Shown: in pieces, positions 45,515 through 60,276 of the stretch
Numbering within the stretch: the stretch's first letter is position 1
How the letters are laid out: every line of letters starts with the position of its first letter
NCBI RefSeq assembly: GCF_910589235.1
Contig: NC_060961.1
Coordinates: 5,511,501-5,575,500, forward strand
Reading direction: 5' to 3'
DNA from: Vespa crabro
Lineage: Eukaryota; Arthropoda; Insecta; Hymenoptera; Vespidae
DNA: 64,000 nucleotides
The notes under the pieces: model-generated
Seen by the model: the letters and a program-made list of their open reading frames with translations, nothing else
The model's database searches: none
Told to the model about the DNA's origin: nothing
Position numbers and translations under genes: made by a program

Positions 45515-47287
45515 ATTTTTGTAAAATCAAAAATATACCTATGAAAATACTAAAAACATATATATATATATATATGAACATAAAATCTCTATGGCATACT
45601 CTAATTGAATCTAATGTACCTGTTCTAATTTATGCAGGTTTGTAAAAATTGGAGATATGCGTTATTTCATCCCAGTTTTTGGAGAAAAATTACTTTTGTT
45701 CTGAAAGATGAGGATAGTATTTCATGGGCTAGGTCGGTAATTCAAGCTTGTAACAAAAATTTCATTATGTTAATATACATTTGAATTATATGATTTTATA
45801 GGTTTTTGGCAGATTGTTTTGGGCTTAGTGTACACGAAGCAACCATACGATGTGACATTGCATGTCATATTGTAGAAACTTCTCATCTTCTGAAAAAATT
45901 ATGTTGTAATAGGCAGTTACGAAAATTGTACTTGGAATATAGCAGTAGCATATTTGAATGTCCTAATTGGTATATGGAAAGTGAGACTGACAGGTAGAAT
46001 TGTACAAATATTGTTTTAAAAATATTTAATTATGTTTTAAATATATTCAAATTTGTTTCTTTTTTACAATTGTTTATAGTCCAACGAACAGTACATCTTT
46101 AATGAAATCCATTGTGAAAATTATTGAAACATCTAACTGTTTGGAAGCTCTGAGTTTAGGATATATGGAAGAGTTAGCAACTAATGCCAATATAATTTTA
46201 GAACCATTACTTTTACATCAGGCTAAACATCTAACGCATCTCAGTCTAGCATCGGTCAAAGATGACCCAGACCATTATGACTTTATAGAATTGGAGGAAT
46301 ATATTTTTAAATCGTTTATCAGACTGACTGTTTTGACAGTAGATTATGACGTTGTTAATGATGCCTTACTCAGAGCTTTAGACAGTGGCACTATGGAAAC
46401 GATAGTGATACATGTACATGGTTGGCATAACGATTACTTAGGAACATCAAATGCAGCTTGGGAATTCTTTGTTCAAAAGAAGTACGTTAACATAATTCTG
46501 TAAAATATTATATTTTTAAGAGGCTATTTTTTTTTTGTTGAAGTAATATTAATTAAAATTATTTTTAGTCCAAAATGTGAACTACGACTAAATCTCATAC
46601 ATTCTTATATTGGTGTAAAAGTATTAGATACGGAAATTCTTCAACCTTCCATGCCTCTAACGCACTTAAAAGTATTGTTCTGTGAGAAATTTAATACAGA
46701 GGTACTACATCAATTGTCAAACTGGTATTCTAATAAATTAAAATCACTCATATGGATAGATTCTATGGATACTACGGTAAATACTCCAGCTACAGACGAT
46801 GCTAATGAGCCAGATAGGTAACTAATTTGCATCGTATTTTTGATGCAAAAAAGCAATGACAATCAAACATAAATTCACTTTTATATCTATTACAGTCCAG
46901 ATCCTTTAGTATTCGTGGCTTGGAAGTGTTCTAAACTCGTGGAATTGGTGTTTATAGGACACAAATATTACAAAGAAAATTTATTAGCTATCGCACGTCT
47001 TAGAGGAAGCACTCTTAAACTTCTTGTATTTGCAGAAAGTGATATTGTGTCTGATAGCGAATCGTGGCACAAGACTGAGACCATTACACATGTGAGTACA
47101 TGCATTATTTTTCTACTAATGGCATAATTAATGATAACTTATCTTTGTATTACAGGAAATACAAGAGATAATGGGTAAACACTGGGCACCATTAAGGAAC
47201 ACAGAGTTACCAACAGTAGTGTTGAATCCTTTTGCCGGTGACAGCAGGGAGGTTATTATGCCGCTTATCCTGCGCGACGAGAAATAA
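45003..47287 (+). CDS. FBXO33: F-box protein resembling FBXO33 (SCF ubiquitin ligase substrate receptor)
   Basis: Seven exons join in frame to 511 residues: 45003-45272, 45638-45732, 45802-45993, 46080-46481, 46569-46817, 46896-47091, 47156-47287 (TAA). An F-box spans about residues 64-110 (WNNLPSVILQEIFSYLP ... VCKNWRYALFHPSFWRKI); F-boxes bind Skp1 within SCF E3 ligases. The rest has leucine-rich-like alpha/beta repeats (LEALSLGYMEEL, LTHLSLASV, LTHLKVLFC) that would present substrates. The late segment PDPLVFVAWKCSKL with AIARLRGSTLKLL resembles the FBXO33 C-terminal region as I remember it, so the subfamily name is likely but unchecked. I start at the first ATG (45003); the frame is open a little further upstream without an ATG. 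Donors such as AG-GTCGGT (45733) were fixed by reading frame. Confidence 0.85.
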
Positions 47288-47975
47288 CTTCCAAGAAAAA
47301 ATGCCAAGAAAATGTCATCCAAGGACTATCCATTAACAGCCACGACCACTTATGGAAGGAGAACATTTTCAGAAGTACAGTTGTAAAGTTATATTCTTTA
47401 TTTTTCTATAAGATTTTTTTTTTCTTTTCTTTTTTTTTTTTTTTTTTTGTACGCAACGCGGTGAATACGTATAATGAGTTCATAGTCCAAAATCTAATTA
47501 ACGCATACTGCCATCCGTCGGCTAGTTGTTAGATGTAACTTATTAAGTAAAAAGGATGAGAATAGTCTATCACGAACTATCGCGTCGTGATATTAACAAT
47601 TCTTGTATGGATGTGATATGTATATGGAGCTCGCATTTATATTGCGCTATACGTTTGCGAGTTTAACGTGCATCAATGTTCCTTCTTTAACGATCATGTT
47701 TTATCTTAAACCATTCCTTCAAGGAAGATTTATTCCTTATATGCACAAAATTAATTTGTGGCACAACCAAGGGAGATAGTTAACGGTGTTAATGGATCGT
47801 GGATCATCGATGTTCGTAAACTCGATTACCGATGTATAGTACACGATCAATCCCCAATGCTCTAGCGATAAGAAGCCTACCTCTCGTGTCTTTCTCACGA
47901 CGAAATGTCCAAATTGAACGCAAATTACAATGTAATAGAAATTACAATGATTGAGAGAGAGAGAGAGATAGGAAC

Positions 47976-48012
<37 letters not shown>

Positions 48013-48960
48013 AAGAGAGAGAAAGAGTGAGAGGAAGAGAGAAGGAGAGAAGGAGAGAAAGAAAGAGAGAACGATTTTCTATAATCCTTACGACGGATGG
48101 TAGGAATGACTTATTTATGCTGTGATTTTTCTTCGTTGGAGAAGCTATGCAGGGAATCGCGTCTTTATATTGACAATGATAATCGTAAACTTTTATCAGG
48201 TATATATATATCCTCACCGCGATCTTTACTTTACCGATCGTTCCTCTCACCCAAATATCATCGATACCCTGCGGAGAATAATAAGTAAATTTCGTGTAGA
48301 TATAACAATACCTTGGTATATGTGAGAACAAGGTTAATATGTTAAAAAAAAAAAAAAAAAAGAAAAAAAAAAGAAAAAAAGGAAAACAAAACAAAAAAAA
48401 AAGAAAAAAAAATGAAAAAGAAGAAGAAAACGAGAACGTCAAGGTAACGCTATATGGATAGCATTTTTTGACGTCTACCTGTTGCTACAGGGTCATTAAG
48501 GATAATATTTAATAACCAAGGTAAATAACTTGGGGAAAGGAAGATGATCATCTATGGGACAAAAGTGAGAGAAATTCCGTGAAACAATTATACAAGGGAA
48601 TGAGAGGTCCGATCCCATGATCTTCCACAGGAAAACTAATGCGAAAATTCCAAAAACGTTATCTGTAAGTAGAGAAGAGAAAAGCGTCGTTCTTAACGGA
48701 TATTTTTCCAATCCAATGCAAGAAGAAGAATGTAGATAAACAAAGGAGCCAAGCGTTCGCTAAGAGCATGCTGTGCGACACTACTAAAAAAAAAAAAAGG
48801 GATATTTAAAACAACTCGATAGAATTAAACATACTTTAAACGAATATCGCGTAGTTTGTATTAAATGCACAGAAGTACAGAGCTGAGAACTACTCAAAGT
48901 AACGAGAAGTCAAATGGCGTTCCGAGGTTATTTTTAATACCAAAACCAATCGGACGCAAT

Positions 48961-48992
<32 letters not shown>

Positions 48993-50696
48993 GAAAAAAG
49001 AGAAAAAAGAAAAGAAGATGAAGATGAAGAAGAGGAAAAAACGAGAGAAAACGTTTAAATGTGTGGATGCGCACGCCAGAGTCGGCCAAGTAATACATGC
49101 ATACAAGTGATAGCCGAGGAAGATGAATCATGCGGAATGTTGTACGACGGTATGTGTGTTAATATCATATAAACTGTGATCAACAACCGTTTGTTCTGTA
49201 CGTACCATTTTTCTCCATTATGCTCTTAGCGATCGCCGATATGCGAAACATGAGTATATCTAACGAAGATCGAAGGAAGTAACTCTGCTAATCGTATATA
49301 TACATATATGTATATATATAGATATGTATGTATATGTGTATATATATATACTTATATATATATATATATATATATATATAGGTATATCTGTACTACTAAT
49401 CTGTCGAAGTTTAAAAGTTTAATATTTGGGTGCAATAAAAAGCACTCGCATTTCTATCGTGCGATTAATAATGGTGACGATTTTGAATGTTGTTTACAAA
49501 GGAGCCGTATATAATAACGCAAAGGGGAGGAATAACAAAAGAGAAGGAAGAAGAAGAAGAAAAAAAAAATAAGTAGAAGAGTAAAAAAAAAGAAACCAAA
49601 AAACCAACGTATATACAGTTGTACTATTCTGAGATGCGATTTACTTTTTTCGAATCCTTGTATAATTATTAATGTCGTCGTATGTACATTATAGTCACGT
49701 ATTATACCATTCTTTTTTTATATGTGATCCTGTACATACACTTCATGCGTCGAAATCTTTAAATGAAAAGAAAAGAAACAAAAAAAAATGGAAAAAACGA
49801 AACAGGAGAAGTATTTCCACACTTATGTGCGAAAGAAAGCCGCGATAATGTGCCCTCCCCCACCCCCACCCCAAACATGCTGTACGTAAAGTCAAGAATA
49901 AGATATGCAAAAAACAATGTTGTAATACGTGTAATATATATATATATATATACACACACACGTATATATATATATACAAATCTACATATGTATGTATGTA
50001 TATATGTATACAAAAATACACGGATACGAAAGGTTCGATCGAGTGTGAAGCACAAAAAATGTATGTAAATCGAGCGGACACTTAAAAACGAAAAAGAAAG
50101 AGAGAGAGAGAGAGAAAGAGAATGAGAGAGAAAAAGATAAAATGCCGCTATAATACAAGATGAACGGGCCTTAATATGTACCTGAGTCGCGGTGTAAGAG
50201 TAATTTTGACGAAACGTTTGACGCGCGACGTCGCGATAAAAAAGAAAGGAAGAGAAGAAACATACAACACGTACACGTTAAAAGCTAATCATTAAATCCT
50301 TAGTAGACATTTTTTGTCGAACCATTTGGTGATAACGAAGCCAATCGTTTATCAAAAAATGACTAGAGGTTAAGATAGAAGAAGAGATGCGTCTGCGACA
50401 GCCCTTTCATTTCGTACTACATGCGCGTGAACAATTAATTGTATTTACTTTACATTGAACGATGTAACACGAGAAAAAGAAAGAGAGAGAAAGAGAAAGA
50501 GAGAGAGAGAGAAAGAAAGTGTGAAAAAAAGAAAAGGGGAAAGAGAAGGATGTCTTAACGCGAAATAAGACTCGTATAATAATCGAATAATGTGCGCTCG
50601 TTAGCCGCCATTTTAACGCGCATAAGCTCGCCATGTTTTTCTTTCTTTTTCCCCTCTCTTTCCTTTACTTATTTTAGGTTTTTTTTTGTTTATTTA

Positions 50697-50734
50697 TTTC
50701 TTTCTTTCTGTCTTTCTTTCTTTCTTTCTTTCCT

Positions 50735-50770
<36 letters not shown>

Positions 50771-50771
50771 T
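50697..50771. repeat. TTTC tetranucleotide microsatellite
   Basis: About 18 TTTC units with a few single-base interruptions. Confidence 0.85.
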
Positions 50772-51026
50772 TTTTCTTCCTTTCCTTTCTTTCTTCATTT
50801 AACGATATACCTTTGATCATTCTTGCATAATTTTTCCTTTAGCATCGAAATCGCGTGCTTATAAATATTATTAAAAAAATGTCATGCTCGCGTGCGCGCG
50901 GTGTTTACGAGACCGTGAATGAGAGCAAGAAAGTGAGAGAGAAAGAGAGCACGAAGTTATGTGTGTATGTTACAAGACCATGCATGTTGCGTTCGTATTG
51001 CGAAAAATCTATCTATATGTGTGTGC

Positions 51027-51037
<11 letters not shown>

Positions 51038-51083
<46 letters not shown>
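51038..51083. repeat. GA dinucleotide microsatellite
   Basis: About 22 uninterrupted GA units, next to a short GT run on its left. Confidence 0.9.
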
Positions 51084-51087
<4 letters not shown>

Positions 51088-52354
51088 GATAAAAATTAAA
51101 TAGAAAAGTAAAGATGAAATGTGAGAAGGAAAAAAAGAATAAATCTAGGTGATAATGTGTAGCACCATCTATGCGCGTTAAAAAAAAAGAAAAAAAATAA
51201 AAAAATAAAAAAAAGAGAAAAAGAAAAAAAAAAGAAAAAAAATAGAAGCAAAGAACAAAAAATGTGCAGCCGCTTAATATGGGCACAACGCGAAGGTACA
51301 CAGCGTGCGTATATGTATTATTGATTATAGAGCGCGATGATATACAACAAACATAAGACTGAACCTGCCGAAAAAGGTGTATTTAAACAAAAATATGCAT
51401 ACGCAATCTCGCGCGCGCGCGCACATATTATACATGAAAGTTAAGCGAGCTGCACGTTGCGTCATGATCGACATCTTACTCATAAAGAACATGTACTTCC
51501 TATGTATATGCGAATAAGCAGAAAGAATGAGAAGAAGAGAAAGAGAGATAGGGAGTAAGATTTTTCTCGTGAATCTCCTCAGTGGTTTATTCTCTTAAAA
51601 GTGCTATCAACAGTGTTGGGCATTTTTTTCTTTTCTTATTTCTTTTATTTTTTTTTCTTTGCTTTTCTTTTTTTTTTCTTTTCTTTTCTTTTCTTTTCTT
51701 TTCTTTTTTCTTTTTTTTTTTTTTTTTTTTAACTTCCAATTCGCTCGATGGTGGAAAAACTTAATATATGTATGTATACATATACATATATATACATACA
51801 TATATATATGTATGTATATATATACATATACAAACATGTTAGCGATTTTATGAATATGTTCGTCGTCGTATTAATGCGAAAGATTAAGCGAAAGGATATT
51901 AAGAAGCAATTAAAATAAGGGTGATGTGTGTGGTGCGTATCACGCAAAGATAGCTAGCGTTTAGCGATACGGAAAAAAAGAAGAAAAAAAAAATGAACAA
52001 GAAGCCTCCATACACACTTAATATGTATGTAAAAAAAATTACACATACATGTCCACCCACCCATACACACACACACACACACTCATACGTACGCACGCAC
52101 GTACACACAAACACACTGTATTTCTCGTTTCGAGGATTATTCACTCGATAATGGTTCTCTCATAGCCGATAATTAACCTTAAGCAGCCTGCCAAGAATCA
52201 AAATACATAAAATATGTAAAATATCAAACGAACGCTAGCCAGTACAGAATGCTATAAGATCTATTTTTTAAGACGCGAATGTATATTTTTGTACTAAGGC
52301 AGGCCTTAGTGTGCGTGATCGTAACGAGAAAACAAGATAAAGAAGAAACGAAGA

Positions 52355-52432
52355 AGATGAAAATGAAGATAAAGATGAAGATGAAGATGAGGATTAGGAT
52401 GAAGATGAAGATGAAGATGAAGATGAAGGAGA
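52355..52432. repeat. GATGAA hexanucleotide repeat
   Basis: About 12 units of GATGAA with variants. It reads as Lys-Met repeats in one frame, but no adjoining sequence supports a protein. Confidence 0.8.
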
Positions 52433-54028
52433 AGAAAACAATCGCGATAAAAAAGGGAAAAAAAAGTAATTATAATAATAATAATTATAATAATTATAAT
52501 AATAATAATAATACTAATAATAACAAATTCCTCTTGAGCGCGCGCACAAGAACGCCAAGATGGAGGAGAGCTGTGATTAAATCATGTCGGCTTAAAATAA
52601 GAAAGAGGAAACGTAATAACGCCAAGGTTTAAACAAAGCAAACAAGGGGTTGGGGGATGTGCGACGTCAATTCCAGTAAATCCCGCTGTTGGATATTATT
52701 ATTATACATATATGTTGTACCGAGTGTGGGCCATAAGAATAAAGAAGAAAAGAGATTAGAGGGATCGAATAAAATGGGGCGATATGATGAAGAACAAAAC
52801 ATCTGTGATAAAACTAAAAATAAAAGAAACCAATATTAAAATCCTAGACGGGTGCTCATTGATAAGGAAGAATAAATAAGGAAGAAAGAAAGGAAGAAAG
52901 GAAGAAAAGAAGAGAAGAAGAAAGATACGAAGAATCTTTAAAATATGTAGGTCTAAAGAAAACGATAAACAAAAACGAAAATGTAAACGAAAACGAAGAT
53001 GAATATGCACGAAGTATATGATTCCTAGAAGAAGAGGTGTTTTTTGATCGAGTATGATTCCGATGAGAGAGCAAGAGAAAGAACGAATGATAGAATGATA
53101 GAACGAGATTACTCTGTACGTATATGATCGATTTACTCGTAAAAAGGAAATGAGAGATTTAAAATGACACGAATAGGAATGAGGAAAATTATAAAATATC
53201 GCGACATGAAAAGATATCGTACGTGTCGATCCAACTCTACTCAAAGAAAAATGCCGATCTAACAATCCTCGCGAAAATTCAACGAACGTCCAGTCGTCTA
53301 TTCGCTTATATACATATATAATTTTATCTTCATAAACGCGTTTAGACGAAAGTGTGCCCATAGAAATAAAGAGGGGGGAGAGAGGGAGAGAGAGAGAGAG
53401 AAAAAAAAGAAAGAGGGAGAGAGATATGCATATTTAGTTATGTAGATGAAAACTATTCACGAAATCGCGCGATTAAAGGCCATAACGTACATACATACAT
53501 AAAACACGATGAACACAAGACACGCGTACACAAATTTAATTTACGTGCAAAGGAGCACACTGACATTCCATTTGGAAAAAAGAAATATGTAGAAAAGTGT
53601 AAAAAGGGTGAACATCGAGGGTCAAGATCTCTTTTCTTTTTGTTTTTCTTTTCTTTTTTTTTTTCTTTTTTTTTTCTTCATTTTTTTTGTTTCTTCCTGT
53701 TTTTCCTTATCAATTAACACGTGTAAATACGTGAAGCACGATAGATAGATGAAAGCTCGATTCAATTAGAATTCGAGTTAAAGTTTCGAGTATTAGTATG
53801 TATTAAAGTTGCGAGCTCTAGTGAACTTTCCACGTGGAAACAAAAAGAAAAATGATTAATACGCTGGACCAACGATTCGACTAATTTTCGTCGTCCTTTG
53901 TTTTGAGACAAGAATTTAGGCCGATCTATCGTTTTTTTTTTTTTTTTTTTTTTGATTTTTAAATTTAATTAGAATCTCGTTGAAATGACGACGAGAAAAG
54001 AGAGAAAGAAAGAGACAGAGAAAGAGAG

Positions 54029-54076
<48 letters not shown>

Positions 54077-54703
54077 GAAAAATGTACACAAGAATTATTT
54101 ATTTAAGAATCGAGAGGGTAAAAATCAAAAGTAAATAATCATGAGATAGGGGTCGGTCCAGGGTATATACCACGAGCAGTATTATAAGTTCCTAATGAAA
54201 GAAGAAGGAAATAAAATAAAGAACTTGCAGTTCGTTTTAGAACGACACTCTAGATATTTAAATATATCGTAGCTTCGTCGAAGTAACACGAAAGAAGAGG
54301 TCATTTTGTTCGACAATCTTTTTCTTTTTCTTTTCTTTTTTTTTTTTTTTCTTTTTTCATCGATCGACTACTTGCTTTCGTATATGTGTAAGCACTTATA
54401 TGTGTATGTATACACGCGACATGACAAAAAATACATATATACGTAACACGCAAATACATTACCGATAATTTTATCGAAATTTAATATGAACCAAGTAATG
54501 ATCCATTCCAATAAAAATATAAAGGGCAGCGGATGATAAATCGCGCAGATCGGGCAGGCGAAAACGAAAGGATTCTTGTTAGAAAAAGAGATAGAAAGAA
54601 AAAAAGAATACCTCCTTTCATCCCCAAAAAATGTTATATGTATATATATATATATATATGTATTATATATATATGTCTTCGTCTAATATACGCAACAAGG
54701 GGG

Positions 54704-54735
<32 letters not shown>

Positions 54736-55452
54736 AGAGACACATACACACACATGCATGAATAATTACACGATCTTATCGAAAATCCAACGCTCTCCTC
54801 GATCGATAATACGTAGGAAGGAAGTTAAGTGTTAACCGTACATAAGAAATAAAAGGATAGAAGCCTGCGGCAAGAAAAAAATACACATATGTTTTCGTCA
54901 TCGCGCAAACGGAGAAAGAAAAAGGAATTAAAAAAAAAAAAGAAAAGTAGAAGAAGAAGAAAAAAAGGAAAAAGTATTACGACGATCCAACATCATTGAT
55001 CTTCTTCGAGGTTTTCTACGAGATCGAGAAAAATATTATGATAGGAAGCGCAAATCTAAATAAATAAATAAGAAAAAGAGGAAAAAGAAGTAAAGAGAGA
55101 AGAAACAAAAAAAAATTACTGTCGTTCGAACTTGTCGCGCGTATCTATCGTATTGCGGGAATAAATAATCAAAATTAAAGGGGGGGAAAAAATGTTATTC
55201 GTTCACATTCTCCTGTGAAAATAACTTAAGACGATCCATCGAAATTTTAAAGTTCCTTTTTCTCGTTCTTGAAAATTATGATCTTCGGCTAATCTTTAAT
55301 TTTCGCCGTTCGATCTTCCTTCGTTTACATAATGTATTATTTTATCGTATATTGCAATTGTCACAATAATAATAATTACAATATTCACGAACGGCAGAGT
55401 TATCGATAAGCACAAATATGAAACTATATGACCGCAGTTATACTTTATAGTT

Positions 55453-55490
<38 letters not shown>

Positions 55491-55707
55491 AAAGAAAGAA
55501 AGAAAGAAAGGAAAAGACGAAGAAGAAAAATGATCTAAAAAAGTCGAATGAAAGAAAAAAAAACTTGTGAACATTAAATTCGCGTGTTTTTCTGCAAAAG
55601 AGCAAAGCCATTATTCTTCTTCGAAGTTTGCGCGTGCGTATGCAAACGGATCACAAATTCATTCGTAATCCTTGTTGCGTTGCGTTACGTTGCGTTGTAT
55701 GTACTTG

Positions 55708-55730
55708 TCGACGATGATGACGATGATGAC

Positions 55731-55771
<41 letters not shown>
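55708..55771. repeat. GAT/GAC trinucleotide microsatellite
   Basis: About 20 GAT units with GAC variants; the poly-Asp frame across it starts and ends in unrelated sequence and is not a gene. Confidence 0.88.
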
Positions 55772-56439
55772 CTACGGTGATGATTCGTGATTGATAGAGC
55801 TTAGTTGGCTCATGAATTCGATTATATAACTCGAATTTTCTTTCTTTTTTCTTTCCTTTGATTAATTACGTGATCGATTTATATCTCCTTCGACTATTAT
55901 ATTCGACCATTTTAACGAGAATAAGATAAGAAAAAAAAAAGAAATAAATAAAAAATAGAAACGAAAGAAAAAAAAAATCAAGAAGAAGCTTAACGTCGTA
56001 CATTATTAAATGTACACTATTCTAATTTATATTTTATCAATTGTATCAAAGCTCTTCGGCACGTATATCTACTTTGATGATCGATTTACTATCATTATTA
56101 TAATTATTATTATTACAATTGTTATTGTTGTTATTATTATTATTATTAATTTTTATGATTAATATTATATTACATTCGTATATTGTTGGCAAGCACAAGT
56201 TTATCTTCACATAGGCTCGCCAACTTTGCGCTGTCGATACACGTAAAAGGAACAAAGGAACCGTCGTATTTTAATGACTCTTTTTCTTTTTTCTTTTCCT
56301 TTTTTTTCCTTTTTTTTTTTTTGGTCTGCCAATACGTAATATCTCGCATCGTTCTTGAATTCTTTCTGTCGTCGATAACAAGTCGATAAATTAAACGTAT
56401 ATGTATATAATATTAACAAAAAAAAAAAAACAAGATATA

Positions 56440-56476
<37 letters not shown>

Positions 56477-57079
56477 GTTTAAACGCACTGAAAAGACGCC
56501 TTTCAGTTTCGATCGTTGGAAAAATAAAGAAAAAAAAAACGGAAAAGAAGATATCAAAACGGAAGGTGCCTTTTCGAGATCGGCTCGAAATGTCGATTCC
56601 TTTTCTTTTACTTATTATTATTTTTTTTTTTTTTTTCTTATTTTCTTTTATTTTTATTTTATTATTTTTTTTCTTTTCTTTTTCTTTTTTTTTTTTTTTT
56701 TTTTTTTCTTTTTTAGAATAAAACTTGCTGTATCGTAAAACTAACCTGTAAGGATATTTTAAGCGATGAGAATTTTGTCGAGAGTTTCCGTGTCGTACGG
56801 GTAATATATAATATCACCGACCACTCGGCATATAACCTCGAGAATCGTTGTTTTTAATTCGGAAAGGAACGAAGATAGCGGACTCGTTTCCTTTCTCATT
56901 GTAAATCCTATAATGTACGGTACATACATACATAAAATACATACACACGTACATATGAAAACGTGCTGATTTCACATCGATTTAAGATAGACTTAAGGGA
57001 CTTGGTTGAACTACAAAAACAAAAAAAAAAGAATTGTTTTATCGTTAAATGGCCCAAATATGAATGGATTGTACATATG

Positions 57080-57112
57080 TTAATAAATATATATATATAT
57101 ATATATAAGTAT

Positions 57113-57150
<38 letters not shown>
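57080..57150. repeat. TA dinucleotide microsatellites
   Basis: Two TA blocks (57086-57107 and 57116-57149); a third at 57242-57292. Confidence 0.85.
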
Positions 57151-57154
<4 letters not shown>

Positions 57155-57237
57155 GTAATATTACAACATATATTTAAAAGAGAAAAGATAAGAATAAATA
57201 AAAATGATGGAAGAACGAAAAGAAATGTAAGCGCACG

Positions 57238-57291
<54 letters not shown>

Positions 57292-58923
57292 TATATGAAA
57301 TACGGTATTCGGTAATCGAAAAGAGCGATTTATCGAGATAACTTGATAATAATAGCCTTTATATTTGGATCTAGATGTTAGAGAAAGATATCGCGCATGG
57401 GAGAGACCTCTATGATCAGCAAAGTCGAGTGGTTTTCCGATGACTGTGTATGTATGTTAATGTGTGTGGTGTATGAGCGCGTATATATATGTAAATACAT
57501 TATGTACGGCGACAATATCAATGATAATGATGAATTTGATGCCGCTATATACACTTACTCGGGATATTATTACACGAAAGTAACGAAACAACTTGTGATT
57601 CACTGCCTTCGATTTCTACGCGAATAATTTCCCCTCTTTTTTTATCTTTCCTTTTCATTCTTTCTCTCTCTCCCTCTTTCTCTCTCTCTCTCTCTCTCTC
57701 TCCCTCCCTTTCTATCTATCTATTTATCTATCTATTTTTCTATCTATCTATATCTCTGTTTTTCTTTTCTAACATTTTATTTCCTTGCATTTTTAAAAAG
57801 CGTCAAATACATTAGAATCGTACAAAAAGTTATTATTCCGCATCGCAACGCATTGCATCAGATTCATCGAAATCATGATTTTTTTTCCGTACGAATGATC
57901 GATTCCTACTCATGCGAGCGATTCTTCCCAAGAAATGTCGATAATGTAAAATTGTTGACTGTTGCGTTTGTAAAGAAAGAAACTCTTGAGAGATACTTCT
58001 ATATACTTAAAACTTCGACGTACCTTCGAGAGCAAGTTTCGCGATATCTCTCTTTAGCTACTGGATATAAATATATCTGAACCATGCTCAGGACTACCTG
58101 ACAAAAACAATTTATAAAGAATATAAATATCTCGTCGAAGAGCAAAAGCAAAACATACGAGACGAAAATGTCGTTTTCGTTCCGCTATTAGCAGGAACAA
58201 CTCCGCGAGAAGAGATTATATCGTTCTATGCGCGTAACATTGTTGGTATAAGCTTGTGTAACAGAAAAAGATTGGGAAAAAAAAAAAAAAGGAACGACTC
58301 TCTTTGGGCAAGAAAAGTCCGTCGGCTCGTGAATATTTTATTTTAAAAAGTATATACATAAAATATTTTATTTCTATATTCTTGGTAATTCTCATGGGGG
58401 AATAATAACCATATACGTGCAATGAATTTCCTTCGAAATAATTGTTATTCGTAAGAATAGTTAAAATGAAAGGAAAGTAAAATCGATTCTAATATTCGTC
58501 GCGAAAATTTTTGTCACCTTTGTCAAGTTTTTTTTTCTTTCTTTTTTGTTTTTCCTTTTTTTTTTCTTTTTCTTTTTTTTTCGAACTCTACTGAATCAAT
58601 CGATGTGTTCGGACCGATGCCGAAGTTGTCAAGAGAGAGAAAAAAAATCGATTAGAACAAATATTCCATGCATTCGTAAATATAATGTCTATTATATACA
58701 TCGTATATACCACGGCTACCGGTTCGTAGCTTTTTTTTTGTCCTTTTGTTCGGTAATAAAAAAGAAAACAAATTTTTTTTCGATCGTCTACCGATGTAAT
58801 GAGTTACATTTTTATCACACAATCGCAGTTCTCTCTTACCGCTCAAGAACCTCCGCGCGGTTAATTAATTATCGATTTTTGTACGGATCACTTTATTTAT
58901 AGTTTATCGAATCTCTCTCTTTC

Positions 58924-58925
58924 CT

Positions 58926-58975
<50 letters not shown>

Positions 58976-58976
58976 A
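58924..58976. repeat. CT dinucleotide microsatellite
   Basis: About 22 CT units. Confidence 0.85.
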
Positions 58977-60206
58977 TGAGCCTGTCTAATTTCTTACTAT
59001 ATATTCTTTATTGCAATAAAGTCGAACTCATTACTGCGCGGAGGTACGATCGTATATCGGTTTGAACAATTACTGACAGTTTACTCAGTTATCGTAATTG
59101 TGTCCGTCTTTTCAACGCGGTCAGGATGACCGGCATATCTTTATTTATTTTGTTTTTTTCTTTTTTCTTTTTCTTTCTTTCTTTCTTTCTTTTTTTTTCA
59201 TATTTTTTTTTTTCCAATAGAATCATTATCTCGCTTACTGCGTGTAATTAGTATCCGTTTCCGTTACGAGAAAAGAAATGAAAAAAAGAAAAGAGGAAAA
59301 ATCTTCTATGTACGATGGTCGGTTTATAATTTAAATATTTAACGCAATCTCTTCGAATAATAGAAAAATCAAATGTTTTCTCAAATGTATGAATCAATTT
59401 TTAAAAGTGTATCAGTCGATAAATAAAATCGTGCATGGTATAAATTTATTTAATTTTATCCTCAATAAAATCCCATTTCTCCTTGTTAATCAATAAAACT
59501 TCAAGCGCAATCTTACTTTTTAATAATAAATCCAAATAAGACGACTAAGCTAAGATATTTTTTCGACGATTTTTTTCGTTGTTCACTGTATAGAAAAAAA
59601 AAAAAGAAGAAAAAAAAAGGGAAAAAAAAAGAATAAATAAATATTATCTCAAACGTTATTTCAAACAACAAACGTCTAAATTCTTTAAATCGGAATATCT
59701 ATTCGATCTTAGAGTCATTTAATATTTAATATTTAATAACTGATAATTTCAATGTACGGAGGAAGGAAGAAGTAACAACGCTAACGGTTGAAAGAGAAGA
59801 AAAGAGAAAAAATAAAACAAGATGGAGGGCGAACGGGCAAGCGGACAGGCGTTCGACTGGCAGCATGGCAGAGCGGGGTAGAGGAGGGTGCGTAAGTACG
59901 GGAGAGAAAGAGAGAGAAAGAGAGAGAGGTTGTGAACAGCGCTTAAAGCGCGCCTCACTCTTCGTCGCGCGGTTCCCCGCCAACGATGGCGTATTTTACA
60001 AAGTCCGTGGGGTGCTTCCGGTAAGCCCCGTAGCCAGCGGCACTTTCTCGGCTCCTTCGCGGCGCTATCGGTCGCACGCCAGGGGCGAACACAGTGGCGG
60101 CTTCGGAGGCGATAAGGTCCACAGTCCATCCCCACCCCTTAAGCGCGCCGTTACACCTCGGTCTGTGCTTCTCTTTTCATGGTAAGAGAAAGAGAAAGAG
60201 AGAAAC

Positions 60207-60208
<2 letters not shown>

Positions 60209-60272
<64 letters not shown>

Positions 60273-60276
60273 CAAG
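60209..60276. repeat. Compound TA-GA microsatellite
   Basis: About 16 TA units pass directly into about 12 GA units, within the CpG-rich leader-like region. Confidence 0.88.

Larger units (their letters stand above)
47288..59820. other. 12.5-kb gene-free tract rich in homopurine/homopyrimidine runs and microsatellites
   Basis: I found no exon with family resemblance or consistent splice structure. Content: poly-T (47408-47448), GA runs (47955-48070, 51038-51083, 53365-53425, 54000-54075), A/G-rich runs (48343-48435, 48965-49035, 51180-51245, 55460-55530), T/C-rich runs (50635-50800, 51620-51732, 53636-53690, 56281-56322, 56620-56715, 58525-58585, 59145-59215), TA runs, and GATGAA and GAT repeats. 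The left part contains the F-box gene 3' UTR. It could be an extended 3' UTR, an intron of an unseen transcript, or intergenic DNA. Confidence 0.6.

Noticed and set aside
59865..60185. Arg/Gly-rich frame in the CpG-rich region as a protein
   Set aside because: Built partly on a GA run, no family resemblance, no splice context; CpG-rich leader DNA often has such frames.
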